In this document: positions 24,448 through 34,644 of the stretch, piece by piece | Numbering within the stretch: position 1 is the first letter of the stretch | Layout: every line of letters begins with the position of its first letter | Source of the DNA: Mobilicoccus sp032056465 | GTDB taxonomy: Bacteria > Actinomycetota > Actinomycetes > Actinomycetales > Dermatophilaceae | Assembly: GCF_032056465.1 (NCBI RefSeq) | Contig: NZ_DAMBCL010000017.1 | Strand: one strand, 5' to 3' | Length of the DNA: 54,267 bases | Notes under the pieces: generated by a model | Seen by the model: only the letters and a program-made list of their open reading frames with translations | The model's database searches: none | What the model was told of the DNA's origin: nothing | Translations under genes and position numbers: made by a program

Positions 24448-25248
24448 TCAGTCGGCGACGGGTTGTTGCAGCTCGGTCACCCAGTCGGACTGGGGGTGGG
24501 GGTGGCTGCGGAGATACACCTCGCGGCAGGGGCCGGCGGGGGTGTGGCCGCCGTCGAGGGTCGCGCGGTAGAGCTCCTGCCAGGATTCGCCGATGCTCGC
24601 CATCTCACCGAGATGCACCCCGCAGGCGGCACGTCCGCCGGGGAGGTCGACGAAGACGAGCCCGTCGGGCAGAGCACCGGCGACGGAGTCGGGGACCGGA
24701 TGACCGGTGAAGACGTCGACCCCGGCCTCCCGCTCGTCGTAGGTGGCGACGGACGTCTCGAGCGAGATGCCGGTGGGGGCGAGCAGGTCGGCCACGCGGC
24801 CGAACATCTCACCGATGCGAGGCACGAACTCCTCGTGCGTCATCGTGGCGCGGATCCCGGCCACGCGCTGGGCGGGCAGGGTCTTGAGGACGAGGTCGAC
24901 GGGCACGGTCTTCTCCTTCTCGATCATCCGGAGCCGACTCTCGACCGCCGCGAGCCGGGTGCTCGCGACGCGCACGTCCTCCTCGATCTGCGCCTGACGC
25001 AGCCGGAGCATCGCCTGCAACTGGCCCGCGTCGATCCCGCCGGCGACGATCTCGCCGATCGCGTCGAGGCCGAAGCCGAGGTCCCGCAGGGCGACGATCC
25101 GGTTGAGGGCTCCGAGCTGCTCGGGTGCGTACGTGCGGTAGCCGGTCCACGGATCGACGCGCGCGGGTGTGAGCAGCCCGATCGCGTCGTAGTGGCGCAG
25201 CATCCGCACCGACACCTGCCCGAGTCGGGCGAAGTCTCCGATCAACAT
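24448..25248 (-). CDS. MerR-family regulator with GyrI-like effector domain
   Basis: 266 aa. The N-terminal MerR helix-turn-helix and wing (LIGDFARLGQVSVRMLRHYD, IGLLTPARVDPWTGYRTY) span about 1-70. A long dimer coiled coil follows (about 75-115). The C-terminal GyrI/BltR-type ligand domain ends EVYLRSHPHP...DWVTELQQPV, a typical drug-binding type ending. GGGAGA lies about eight bases before ATG 25248. A 17-bp palindrome immediately after a TTGACC -35 suggests autoregulation. It sits between nrtR and nadA on the opposite strand. It might also affect nadA, whose promoter is in the same 177-bp gap. Ligand unknown. Confidence 0.88.
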   Translation of the reverse strand: MLIGDFARLGQVSVRMLRHYDAIGLLTPARVDPWTGYRTYAPEQLGALNRIVALRDLGFGLDAIGEIVAGGIDAGQLQAMLRLRQAQIEEDVRVASTRLAAVESRLRMIEKEKTVPVDLVLKTLPAQRVAGIRATMTHEEFVPRIGEMFGRVADLLAPTGISLETSVATYDEREAGVDVFTGHPVPDSVAGALPDGLVFVDLPGGRAACGVHLGEMASIGESWQELYRATLDGGHTPAGPCREVYLRSHPHPQSDWVTELQQPVAD

Positions 25249-25263
25249 GGCACCGTTCTCCCG

Positions 25264-25285
25264 CCTCACACGGTGTGAGGGTCAA
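25264..25285 (-). promoter_or_regulatory. MerR-type promoter and operator of the merR gene
   Basis: On the minus strand TTGACC (25285-25280) is the -35. The perfect palindrome CCTCACAC-C-GTGTGAGG (25280-25264) fills the spacer. With a 19-bp spacer the -10 would be GAGAAC (25260-25255). The layout matches the tipA promoter and SoxR sites as I remember them. Confidence 0.65.
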
Positions 25286-25375
25286 CTCCTCCCCCGGAAC
25301 CTATCGCCACCACCCGCCCGAAGGACCGTCGGCGCCGTTCCCCTCCGAGGGCACCGACGGCCCTTGTGTTCATCA

Positions 25376-25397
25376 TGAGCAGAACCCGTTATGCTCA
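25376..25397 (+). promoter_or_regulatory. 22-bp palindromic operator over the nadA -10
   Basis: TGAGCA (25376-25381) and TGCTCA (25392-25397) are perfect arms; inside, AAC and GTT also pair. The -10 TATGCT (25390-25395) lies within it. A second, imperfect repeat TTATG...CATAA (25389-25409) overlaps. NrtR from the adjacent operon is the natural candidate ligand; the match to its consensus was not checked. Confidence 0.6.
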
Positions 25398-25425
25398 GCG
25401 TGCACATAAGCCCGAGGAGGCACCC

Positions 25426-26418
25426 ATGACCGTTGTCGATCCCCGTCCGAGCGACCTCGCCTACGAGCGAGTGGCCGACGTGATCCCGCCCGTGGAGTGG
25501 GCGGGCTTCGCCGACGACGTCGACGCGATCCACGCCCTCAAGGCCGAGCGCCACGCGGTCGTGCTCGCGCACAACTACCAGACGCCGGAGATCTTCCACG
25601 GCGTCGCCGACCTCGTCGGCGACTCCCTCGCGCTCGCACGCCGGGCGCAGGAGGTCGACGCCGAGGTCATCGTCGTCGCCGGTGTGCACTTCATGGCCGA
25701 GACGGCCAAACTCCTCAACCCCGGGGCGACCGTCCTCGTCCCCGACCCGCTGGCGGGCTGCTCCCTCGCCGAGAGCATCACCGCCGACGACGTCCGCGCC
25801 CTCAAGGCGGCCCACCCCGGGTTGCCGGTCGTCACCTACGTCAACACCTCCGCGGCGGTGAAGGCCGAATCCGACGTCTGCTGCACCTCGGGCAACGCCG
25901 TCGCGGTCCTGCGCCACGTCACGCGGGAGTGGGGGGTCGAGCGGGCGATCATGATCCCCGACGAGTACCTCGCCGCCAACATCTCCGCGGAGAGCGGCAT
26001 CGAGGTCGTCACCCACCCCGGGCGCTGCGAGGTGCACGAACGGTTCACCCCGGCCGACATCGCCCAGATCCGCGAGGACCACGAGGGCGTCGTCGTCATC
26101 ACCCACCCCGAGTGCCCGCCCGAGGTCGTCGCCGCCTCCGACTTCGCCGGGTCCACCGCGCAGATGCAGGCCTTCGTCGAGCGGGAGCAGCCGGCGCGCC
26201 TCGCCCTCATCACCGAGTGCTCGATGAGCGACAACCTCGCCGCGATGAACCCCGGCGTCGACATGATCCGCCCGTGCAACATGTGCCCCCACATGAAGCG
26301 CAACACCCTCGCGAAGATCCGCCGCAGCCTCGAGACGATGACCCACGAGGTCACCCTCGACGCGACGACCGCGGAGCGGGCGCGCCGTGCCGTCGACCGC
26401 ATGCTCGCGATCGGCTGA
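25426..26418 (+). CDS. nadA: Quinolinate synthase A
   Basis: 330 aa. A [4Fe-4S] enzyme that condenses iminoaspartate with dihydroxyacetone phosphate to quinolinate. The three pseudo-repeats show AHNYQTPEIF (48-57), GVHFMAETAKLLNP, and the cluster cysteines: C112 in GCSLAES, C201 in HPGRCEVH, and C284/C287 in PCNMCPHMK. An extra C230 in THPECP could serve instead of C201. GAGGAGG lies just before ATG 25426. It starts the nadABC operon. Confidence 0.96.
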   Translation: MTVVDPRPSDLAYERVADVIPPVEWAGFADDVDAIHALKAERHAVVLAHNYQTPEIFHGVADLVGDSLALARRAQEVDAEVIVVAGVHFMAETAKLLNPGATVLVPDPLAGCSLAESITADDVRALKAAHPGLPVVTYVNTSAAVKAESDVCCTSGNAVAVLRHVTREWGVERAIMIPDEYLAANISAESGIEVVTHPGRCEVHERFTPADIAQIREDHEGVVVITHPECPPEVVAASDFAGSTAQMQAFVEREQPARLALITECSMSDNLAAMNPGVDMIRPCNMCPHMKRNTLAKIRRSLETMTHEVTLDATTAERARRAVDRMLAIG

Positions 26419-26422
26419 CGTC

Positions 26423-28090
26423 ATGGAGATCACCCCCGGCACCACGACGGCGCTGCCGCGCAGAGGCACGGCACCCGACCCGCAGCGCCACCCCGAGCGA
26501 TGCGTCCGCGCCGAGCGCCTCGACCACCCGGTCGTCGTCGGTGCGGGACTCGCCGGGTACGCGACCGCACTCGCGCTCGCCGCCCGCGGGTGCCCGGCCA
26601 CGGTCCTCTCCCCCGAGACCGACCCCCGCGGCGGGGACACGACCTCGACGGCCCGCGCGCAGGGCGGACTCGCCGCCGCGCTCGGCGCCGACGACTCCCC
26701 CGCGCTGCACGCCGAGGACACGCTCGCCGCCGGCGGCGGTCTCACCGAGCCTGCGGTGGCGCGGCGTGTCACGGCGGCGGGCCCCGCCGTCGTCGACCTC
26801 CTCCTCGGACTGGGGACCCGGTTCGACCGCGACGACGCCGGTGCGCTGCGCCTCGGCCTCGAGGGGGCGCACGGACGCCACCGCATCGTCCACGCCGACG
26901 GTGACTCCACCGGCGCCGAGATCCTCCGCGCGGTCGCGGCCGCCGCGGACGAGCATCCCCTCGTCACCGTCCGCACCGGGACCCGGGTGGCGCGCCTCGT
27001 CGTCGAGGACGGTGTCGTCCGCGGCCTGCACGCGGTCGACTCGACCGGGTCGGAGGGACTGCTGCGCCTCGAGGCCCCGGCCGTCGTCCTCGCGACCGGC
27101 GGCCTCGGTGCCCTGTTCGCCCACACGACCAACCCGGTGACGTCGTGGGGCTCCGGCCTCGCCCTCGGCCTGCGCGCAGGCGCGACCGTGCGCGACCTCG
27201 AGATGGTCCAGTTCCACCCCACGGCCCTCGCCGTCGGCGGCGACCCGATGCCGCTCGTCAGCGAGGCCGTGCGCGGGGAGGGCGTCGCGCTCGTCCTCGA
27301 CGACGGCACGCCGCTCGCCAACCCCCTCGCCGCACGCGACGTCGTCGCCCGCGCGGTGTGGGAGGCCATGTCGGCGGGGCGCGGGGTGTTCCTCGACGTC
27401 CCCGGGGGGCCGCCGGACCTGCGCCGGGACTTCGCCCGCCGCTTCCCCACCGTCACGCGGTCCTGCCGCCAGGCCGGTCTCGATCCGAGCCGCGACCGTC
27501 TCCCCGTCCGGCCCGCCGCCCACTACCACATGGGCGGATTGGCCGTCGACGAGCGCGGGCGCACCGACGTCCCCAAACTCTGGGCCGTCGGCGAGGTGGC
27601 GAGCACCGGACTCCACGGCGCCAACCGCCTCGCGAGCAACAGCCTGCTCGAGGCCGTCGCCTGCGCCCAGGACCTCGCGGACGACCTCGCCGCCGTCCTC
27701 ACCGACACCCCCGGCGGCCCTGCCCCCGTCACCGGACCCGCCCCCGTGGCGCCTCCCGGGGGCGGCAGGCACGCGGGACGTCCCCGGATCACCGACGTCA
27801 CGCCCCCGCCCCTGCCGCGCGCGCCGGGAGTGTCGGACCGGGCGCTGCTCGAGTCCGCCGCCGGTCTCTACCGCGACGGCGAGACCCTGCGTCGCGCGGC
27901 CGCGACGCTCGGCGCCGGCGCGCGGGACGACGACGCCCGCCTCCTCGCGGCGCTGCTCCTCACCGCGGCGCTCGACCGCGCGGAGAGCCGCGGCGCCCAT
28001 CGCCGCCTCGACCACCCCGAGGCCGGGCGTGCCCGCCACACCCTCACCCACCTCGGTCACCTCGACCAGAGCCTCCGGAGCGCGTCATGA
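26423..28090 (+). CDS. nadB: L-aspartate oxidase
   Basis: 555 aa. FAD enzyme that oxidises aspartate to iminoaspartate for NadA. The FAD dinucleotide fold is VVVGAGLAGYATALALAARG (G40-G45 core). TTSTARAQGGLAAALG, RAGATVRDLEMVQFHPTAL, and HYHMGGLAVDERGRTDVP are family blocks, and LHGANRLASNSLLEAV is the near-C-terminal FAD block. A Pro/Gly-rich linker (about 435-465) precedes the helical C-terminal domain. The ATG lies 4 bp after the nadA stop without a clear Shine-Dalgarno, so translation is probably coupled. The stop overlaps the nadC start (ATGA). Confidence 0.95.
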   Translation: MEITPGTTTALPRRGTAPDPQRHPERCVRAERLDHPVVVGAGLAGYATALALAARGCPATVLSPETDPRGGDTTSTARAQGGLAAALGADDSPALHAEDTLAAGGGLTEPAVARRVTAAGPAVVDLLLGLGTRFDRDDAGALRLGLEGAHGRHRIVHADGDSTGAEILRAVAAAADEHPLVTVRTGTRVARLVVEDGVVRGLHAVDSTGSEGLLRLEAPAVVLATGGLGALFAHTTNPVTSWGSGLALGLRAGATVRDLEMVQFHPTALAVGGDPMPLVSEAVRGEGVALVLDDGTPLANPLAARDVVARAVWEAMSAGRGVFLDVPGGPPDLRRDFARRFPTVTRSCRQAGLDPSRDRLPVRPAAHYHMGGLAVDERGRTDVPKLWAVGEVASTGLHGANRLASNSLLEAVACAQDLADDLAAVLTDTPGGPAPVTGPAPVAPPGGGRHAGRPRITDVTPPPLPRAPGVSDRALLESAAGLYRDGETLRRAAATLGAGARDDDARLLAALLLTAALDRAESRGAHRRLDHPEAGRARHTLTHLGHLDQSLRSAS

Positions 28091-28980
28091 CCGACCCGAC
28101 CACCGCCCGACCGACACCGGTCCTCGACCCCCTGCCCGAGATCCTCGTGGCCCCCGTCGTGCGGGCGGCGCTCCTCGAAGACCTCGGCCACGCCGGGGAC
28201 CTCACGACCGCCGCGACCGTGCCCCGAGACCTCACCGGCTCGGTGGCCCTCGTCGCCCGTGACGCAGGTGTCGTCGCCGGACTCCCGGCCGCCCTGCTCG
28301 CGTGGCGCCTCCTGGACCCCGGTGTGGAGACCCGGGTCGCGCGCCCCGACGGCTCCCCCGTGGCGCCCGGCGACGAGATCGCCGTCGTCACGGGCGCGGT
28401 CCACACCCTCCTCACCGGTGAACGCGTCGCCCTCAACCTCCTCTCCCACCTGTCGGGGGTCGCCACGGCGACGGCCGGGCTCGTCGAGGCCGTCGCCGGG
28501 ACACGGGCGTCGATCTGCTGCACCCGCAAGACGACCCCCGGTCTGCGCGCCCTCGAGAAGGCCGCGGTGCGTGCGGGCGGCGGGGCGAACCACCGCTTCG
28601 GGCTCGACGACGCCGTCCTCGTCAAGGACAACCACCTCGCGTTCGCGGGCGGCATCGCACCGGCCCTCGCGGGGATCCGGGCCCGGGTGGGGCACCTCGT
28701 CAAGGTCGAGGTCGAGGTCGACACCCTCGAGCAGCTGCGGGAGGTCGTCGAGATCGGGGTCGAGCCCGGCCTCGTCGACGTCGTCATGCTCGACAACATG
28801 GGCCTGGAGGAGCTCGCCGAGGCCGTCGCGTTCGTCGACCGGCGCTGCCTCCTGGAGGCCTCGGGGCGCGTCACCCGCGAGACCGCCGGCCCCATCGCCG
28901 AGACGGGGGTGGACCTCATCTCCGCGGGGTGGATCACCCACAGCGCCCCGATCCTCGACGTGGGCCTCGACCACCGCTGA
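28087..28980 (+). CDS. nadC: Nicotinate-nucleotide pyrophosphorylase (quinolinate phosphoribosyltransferase)
   Basis: 297 aa. It converts quinolinate and PRPP to nicotinate mononucleotide. The N-terminal block is LLEDLGHAGDLTT. CCTRKTTPGLRALEKAAVRAGGG contains the PRPP/substrate residues, and NHRFGLDDAVLVKDNH is diagnostic. The C-terminus has VMLDNMG and LEASGRVT followed by GVDLISAGWITHSAP. The ATG overlaps the nadB stop. Last gene of nadABC. Confidence 0.96.
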   Translation: MTDPTTARPTPVLDPLPEILVAPVVRAALLEDLGHAGDLTTAATVPRDLTGSVALVARDAGVVAGLPAALLAWRLLDPGVETRVARPDGSPVAPGDEIAVVTGAVHTLLTGERVALNLLSHLSGVATATAGLVEAVAGTRASICCTRKTTPGLRALEKAAVRAGGGANHRFGLDDAVLVKDNHLAFAGGIAPALAGIRARVGHLVKVEVEVDTLEQLREVVEIGVEPGLVDVVMLDNMGLEELAEAVAFVDRRCLLEASGRVTRETAGPIAETGVDLISAGWITHSAPILDVGLDHR

Positions 28981-29001
28981 ACCCCGCCCCACCGATGCGC
29001 C

Positions 29002-29026
29002 GGCGCCCTGCGCTGCGCACGGTGCC
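29002..29026 (+). terminator. Terminator after nadC
   Basis: GGCGCC (29002-29007) pairs with GGTGCC (29021-29026) and TGCG (29009-29012) with CGCA (29016-29019), starting 22 bp after the nadC stop. Confidence 0.5.
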
Positions 29027-29034
29027 CTGCGCCC

Positions 29035-29055
29035 GGTGTCCGGTGTCCGGTGTCC
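29035..29055 (+). repeat. Three perfect tandem 7-bp repeats
   Basis: GGTGTCC three times head-to-tail (29035, 29042, 29049), followed by TGAAATACATC. The 7-bp period does not match the helix turn, so a slippage origin is as likely as a binding array. Confidence 0.7.
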
Positions 29056-29230
29056 TGAAATACATCGGGCCCGGCCCGCCGAACCCGAACGCCACCCCCG
29101 TCGTGTCACCACCCCCGCTGTCACCTCGACCGACTCGTCGTCCGCGGACGGTTCGCGCGCTGCTCCCGGGGCGACCGCGGGGGCGCTCGTCGCCCCGTGC
29201 GACGTGGACGACCGTCCGACACCCGGTACC

Positions 29231-29291
29231 CTGGGTCCGCCGGACGCCGTCCGGTGGGTGCCCGGGGAGGTGCCCCACCCGGGGGACCCAG
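29231..29291 (+). promoter_or_regulatory. Structured three-way-junction leader before the acyltransferase gene
   Basis: CTGGGTCC (29231-29238) pairs with GGACCCAG (29284-29291), enclosing CCGGAC/GTCCGG (29240-29245 with 29249-29254) and GGGTG/CACCC (29256-29260 with 29276-29280). The closing stem ends at the first base of the GGAGG ribosome site (29291-29295). TACCCT at 29227-29232 could be a -10, but then the 5' arm would not be transcribed; the two readings exclude each other. Confidence 0.5.
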
Positions 29292-29301
29292 GAGGACCAG
29301 C

Positions 29302-30423
29302 GTGCACGTCACGCCCCAGTCGCAGGGGGTCACGCCGCCCCCGGCACGCCTCGCCTGGATCGACATGGCTCGAGGCTTCTGCGTCATCGCCGTCGTGCTG
29401 CTCCACGTGGGGCTCTTCCACGTCGCCCCGCTCGCTCCCGATCCCCACGGCCGGCCGTTGTCCCGCGCCTGGGTCCTGTTCAACGAGGCGGTGCTCGCCG
29501 ACCTGCGGATGCCGCTGCTGCTCCTCCTGTCGGGATACCTCGCCCGCACGAAGGTCCGCGAGGGCCTCTCCTACGTGCGTACGAGGGTGGCGATCCTTAC
29601 CAACCTGCACCTCTACGTCGTGTGGACGCTCGTGTTCTTCGCGCTCGGGGTGCTGTTCTACCCGTCGTTGGGGAGCAGGTTCACCGGGTGGTCGATCCCG
29701 GGACTCCTCGCCAGCCTGCTGTATCCCCAGACGGGACCGCTCTGGTTCGTCTACGTCCTGTTCGTCTCGCTCGCGGTGCTCGCCGCCGCCCGGCGTGTGC
29801 CGACGCCCGTGGTCCTGCTCGGATTCTTCGCGGTCGGCTGGGCCGCCATCGCCCTCACCCATGAATCCGCCGGACTGCCGCGGGCGATCTTCTACGCCTT
29901 CGGGGCGCTGCTCGGCGAACGACTCGTGCGTCTCGCCGACTCCCGCGTCGCGGCCCTCGTCTCCCTCGTCGCCTACGGCGGGCTGATGGCCGCCATCGAG
30001 AAGGTCGACCCGGCCTACTCCTATCCGGTCATCGTGCTCGCGGGGCTGTGTGCCGCGGTGGCGTTCATGGCGATCTCGAAGGTCCTCGCCCGGGTGCGGT
30101 TCCTGCGGGAACCCGGAGCGTGGATCGGCCGCCGCACCCTCGGGGTGTACGTCCTGCACTGGCCCCTCGTGGCGCTCCTCACGTGGGTGGGGACGAGGCG
30201 GCCGGAGTGGTTCCGCCCCGTGCTGGGCAGCCAGGTCGTCGACGTCGCCTACCCGATCCTCGTCACCGCGGCCATCGTCCTGCTGTCCATCGCGCTCGAG
30301 CGGGTGCTGCGCTCGGTGGGTCTGGGAGACCTGTTCGACCCGCCCCGGTGGATCGTCGACCGCGTGTCCCGGTCGGCTCGTCACACCCGGGAGCAGCCGC
30401 AGTCACTCCCCCGAGCGGCCTGA
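29302..30423 (+). CDS. Acyltransferase-3 family membrane protein
   Basis: 373 aa, about ten membrane spans. The opening RLAWIDMARGFCVIAVVLLH (about 16-35) and the later LRMPLLLLLSGYLARTKV are the acyltransferase-3/fucose-4-O-acetylase pattern. LTNLHLYVVWTLVFF and the late IGRRTLGVYVLHWPLVALL fit as well. Such proteins transfer acetyl groups to surface sugars or lipids from the cytosolic side. The target is unknown; the WcbI-type gene at 1163-2152 is the only other surface-modification candidate in the window. GTG 29302 has GGAGG six bases upstream. It is monocistronic and converges on hemW. Confidence 0.85.
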   Translation: MHVTPQSQGVTPPPARLAWIDMARGFCVIAVVLLHVGLFHVAPLAPDPHGRPLSRAWVLFNEAVLADLRMPLLLLLSGYLARTKVREGLSYVRTRVAILTNLHLYVVWTLVFFALGVLFYPSLGSRFTGWSIPGLLASLLYPQTGPLWFVYVLFVSLAVLAAARRVPTPVVLLGFFAVGWAAIALTHESAGLPRAIFYAFGALLGERLVRLADSRVAALVSLVAYGGLMAAIEKVDPAYSYPVIVLAGLCAAVAFMAISKVLARVRFLREPGAWIGRRTLGVYVLHWPLVALLTWVGTRRPEWFRPVLGSQVVDVAYPILVTAAIVLLSIALERVLRSVGLGDLFDPPRWIVDRVSRSARHTREQPQSLPRAA

Positions 30424-30509
30424 CCGGCGACGATCCCGTCCCGGCGCTCGACGCCGCCACGCGGCAGGCGGGTCGTGAATGAGGGCTCGCGCGTGCGACG
30501 CCTCCGGCC

Positions 30510-31754
30510 TCAGACCAACAGGCGATGCAGGACGGTGTCGGCGAGCAGGCGACCGCGTTCGGTGAGCACGAGCCTCCCACCGGGCGTCGCGTCGGCCAGC
30601 CCGTCGTGCACGACGCCGTCGACCGCAGCCCTCCCCTCGGGACGCAGTCGCTCCAGGGGCAACCCCTCGGCGAGGCGGATCCGCAACATCACGTCCTCGG
30701 CGTAGCGCTGGTCCGGGTCGAGGATCTCCCTGGCCTGGGCCGGGGACCGCCCCGCGGCGAGGCGGGCCGCGTACGCCGAGGGATGCCGGACGTTCCACCA
30801 GCGCACACCCCCGACGTGGCTGTGCGCCCCGGGCCCGAAGCCCCACCACGGGCCGCTGCGCCAGTACCCCTCGTTGTGACGGCACACCCCGGCCTCGGTG
30901 ACCGACCAGTTGCTCACCTCGTACCAGCGGTAGCCCGCGGCCCGGAGCAGGTCCTCGGCGAGCTCGTACTTGTCCGCCTCGTCGTCGTCCTCCGGGGCCG
31001 GCACCTCACCCCGGCGTACCTGCGCGGCGAGCCTCGTGCCCTCCTCGACGACGAGGGCGTAGGCGCTCACGTGGTCGGGGCGCAGGGCGATGGCGGCCTC
31101 GAGGGAACGGCGCCAGTTGTCGAGGGACTCACCGGGGGTGCCGTAGATGAGGTCGACGCTCGTCGCGAGCCCGGAGTCGCGGGCGGCCTCGACGCTGCGC
31201 CCGACGGCGCCCTGGTCGTGGGTGCGATCGAGGGTGGCGAGGACGTGCGGGACGGCCGACTGCATCCCGAGACTCACGCGCGTGACCCCCGCGGCGGCGA
31301 GCTCCGCGAGACGCTCCGGGGAGGTCGCGGGGTCGACGGTGTCGGGGTTCGCCTCGGTCGTGATCTCGACGCCCGGAGCGAACCCGAACGTCTCCTCGAG
31401 CCTGCCGAGGATCCCGGCGATCTGCGCCGGGTCCAGGAGGGTGGGCGTGCCGCCGCCGAAGAACACCGTGTCGAACGGGCGGGCGGGCAGGACGCGCGCG
31501 GACAGGGCGATCTCGGCGGTCAGGGCCTCGAGGTAGGAGCTGCTCGCCTCCCCGACCGCGGGGCTGCCGAGCTCACCCGGGGTGTAGGTGTTGAAGTCGC
31601 AGTAGCCACACCGGCGCAGACAGAACGGGACGTGCACGTAGGCCCCGAACGCGTCCCGGCCCCCGTCCACGCCCTGCGTGAACGCCTCGAGGGCGGCGGG
31701 GGGAAGCTCCCCCGTGAGCGGGGCGGGGTCACCGTCAGGGGGTCGTCCAGGCAC
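30510..31754 (-). CDS. hemW: Radical SAM protein HemW (heme chaperone, formerly HemN-like)
   Basis: 414 aa. Radical-SAM cluster motif CLRRCGYC gives C45, C49 and C52. FFGGGTPTLL, TTEANPDTV, VSLGMQSA and DLIYGTPGE are family blocks. CRHNEGYWRSGPWWGFGPGAHS marks the HemW branch. It lacks the extra N-terminal catalytic residues of true HemN, so heme transfer is the likely role, not coproporphyrinogen oxidation. GTG 31754 is 6 nt after CAGACT without a Shine-Dalgarno. In many actinobacteria it lies between lepA and hrcA; here the NAD block separates it from hrcA. Confidence 0.93.
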   Translation of the reverse strand: MPGRPPDGDPAPLTGELPPAALEAFTQGVDGGRDAFGAYVHVPFCLRRCGYCDFNTYTPGELGSPAVGEASSSYLEALTAEIALSARVLPARPFDTVFFGGGTPTLLDPAQIAGILGRLEETFGFAPGVEITTEANPDTVDPATSPERLAELAAAGVTRVSLGMQSAVPHVLATLDRTHDQGAVGRSVEAARDSGLATSVDLIYGTPGESLDNWRRSLEAAIALRPDHVSAYALVVEEGTRLAAQVRRGEVPAPEDDDEADKYELAEDLLRAAGYRWYEVSNWSVTEAGVCRHNEGYWRSGPWWGFGPGAHSHVGGVRWWNVRHPSAYAARLAAGRSPAQAREILDPDQRYAEDVMLRIRLAEGLPLERLRPEGRAAVDGVVHDGLADATPGGRLVLTERGRLLADTVLHRLLV

Positions 31755-31760
31755 GGGGGC

Positions 31761-31766
31761 AGTCTG
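31761..31766 (-). promoter_or_regulatory. -10-like box of hemW, leaderless type
   Basis: CAGACT on the minus strand, six bases before GTG 31754. Confidence 0.4.
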
Positions 31767-31991
31767 CCACCACACGCCGGAACGATCCGTGGCAGGATGG
31801 GCGGCGACGACGCACGCCAGGGGTCGAGTCGGACCCGGCGCCGTCGCACGGGGATTCACATTCGGGTTTCGATGTCAGGGGACGGCTGGAGGGGTCGGCT
31901 CGACGACGTCGGCCGAGCCGGACGACGACCTCGCGGCCGGACGGCCTCGGGTCGACCGACCCACCACCGCAGCATCGGGCGATCCGCGCGG

Positions 31992-32025
31992 CGCTGAGTC
32001 CGCCGCCCTCCCGGCGGACTCAGCG
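31992..32025 (-). terminator. Terminator of lepA-trmB, overlapping the trmB stop
   Basis: CGCTGAGTCCGCCG (31992-32005) pairs perfectly over 14 bp with 32012-32025 around a 6-nt loop. The trmB stop (32020-32022) lies inside the first arm to be transcribed. Confidence 0.85.
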
Positions 32026-32778
32026 TCGCGCCGGTCGCCCGAACGCGAGATCGCGGATGTCGCGCCCGAGGTCGGTGCCCTTGCGTTCGTACCGCGTGAG
32101 GACCCGCCCGTCGAACCGCGGCCCCCACGGCGAGCCCGGATGCCGCGAGACCAACCCCGGCGCCGCCTCGCACACGGCGCGCATGACCTCGGCGTAGTCG
32201 GGCCAGTCGGTCGCGAGCCGCAGGACGCCCCCGGGTTCGAGGACCCGCGTGACGGCGGTGACGAACGCCTCGTCGACGAGCCGACGCTTGTGGTGGCGCG
32301 CCTTGGGCCATGGGTCCGGGAAGAAGACCCGCACCTCGCGCACGCTTTCCGGGGGCAGCGCCGACTCGATCACCGCCCGGGCGTCCGCCGGCAGCACCAG
32401 GAGGTTGTCCAGAGCGGCACGCTCCGCGGCGACGATCGTGCGTGCCAGACCCGGCCGGTAGACCTCCACCGCGAGGTGGTCGACCTCCGGGTGGGCCTGC
32501 GCCGAGGCGAGGACGGCCTCGCCGTCACCCGAGCCGATCTCGACGACGAGCGGGGCGGTGCGTCCGAACAGCGCAGCGGCGTCGAGGTGCCACCCCGGCG
32601 CGAGGGACGTCGAGCGGGCGTCCCGCTCGGGGGCGACGACGTAGCGCGCATGATGGGCGTTCCAGGCCTGCTGGTGACGATGGGAGAGACGACCGTCACG
32701 CCGGGCGAAGGAGACGACCTCACGACGGATCCGCTCCCGGGCGCCGGCCTCCGATACGCCCTCGCCCCGCTGAGCCAC
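32020..32778 (-). CDS. trmB: tRNA (guanine-N7)-methyltransferase
   Basis: 252 aa. It methylates G46 in tRNA with AdoMet. The AdoMet motif VVEIGSGDGE is followed by the diagnostic VRVFFPDPWPKARHHKRRL. Later come TDWPDYAE and the terminal DGRVLTRYERKGTDLG. GTG start three bases after the lepA stop, so it is in the same operon; an ATG is not available nearby. The last two codons lie within the terminator stem. Confidence 0.95.
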   Translation of the reverse strand: MAQRGEGVSEAGARERIRREVVSFARRDGRLSHRHQQAWNAHHARYVVAPERDARSTSLAPGWHLDAAALFGRTAPLVVEIGSGDGEAVLASAQAHPEVDHLAVEVYRPGLARTIVAAERAALDNLLVLPADARAVIESALPPESVREVRVFFPDPWPKARHHKRRLVDEAFVTAVTRVLEPGGVLRLATDWPDYAEVMRAVCEAAPGLVSRHPGSPWGPRFDGRVLTRYERKGTDLGRDIRDLAFGRPARR

Positions 32779-32781
32779 CGG

Positions 32782-34644
<1,863 letters not shown>

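Larger units (their letters stand above)
28981..29301. other. 321-bp non-coding gap, nadC to acyltransferase gene
   Basis: From left to right it holds a terminator hairpin at 29002-29026, three perfect tandem copies of GGTGTCC at 29035-29055, an AT-richer patch with TACATC near 29063, and a folded leader at 29231-29291. I see no ORF with coding character. Confidence 0.6.

Noticed and set aside
29035..29055. GGTGTCC repeats as an iteron array or origin
   Set aside because: Only three copies with a 7-bp period and no replication gene; slippage is the simpler explanation.
30424..30509. Terminator between the acyltransferase gene and hemW
   Set aside because: Only a 5-bp stem (GCCGC/GCGGC at 30453-30465) is present; too weak to list.
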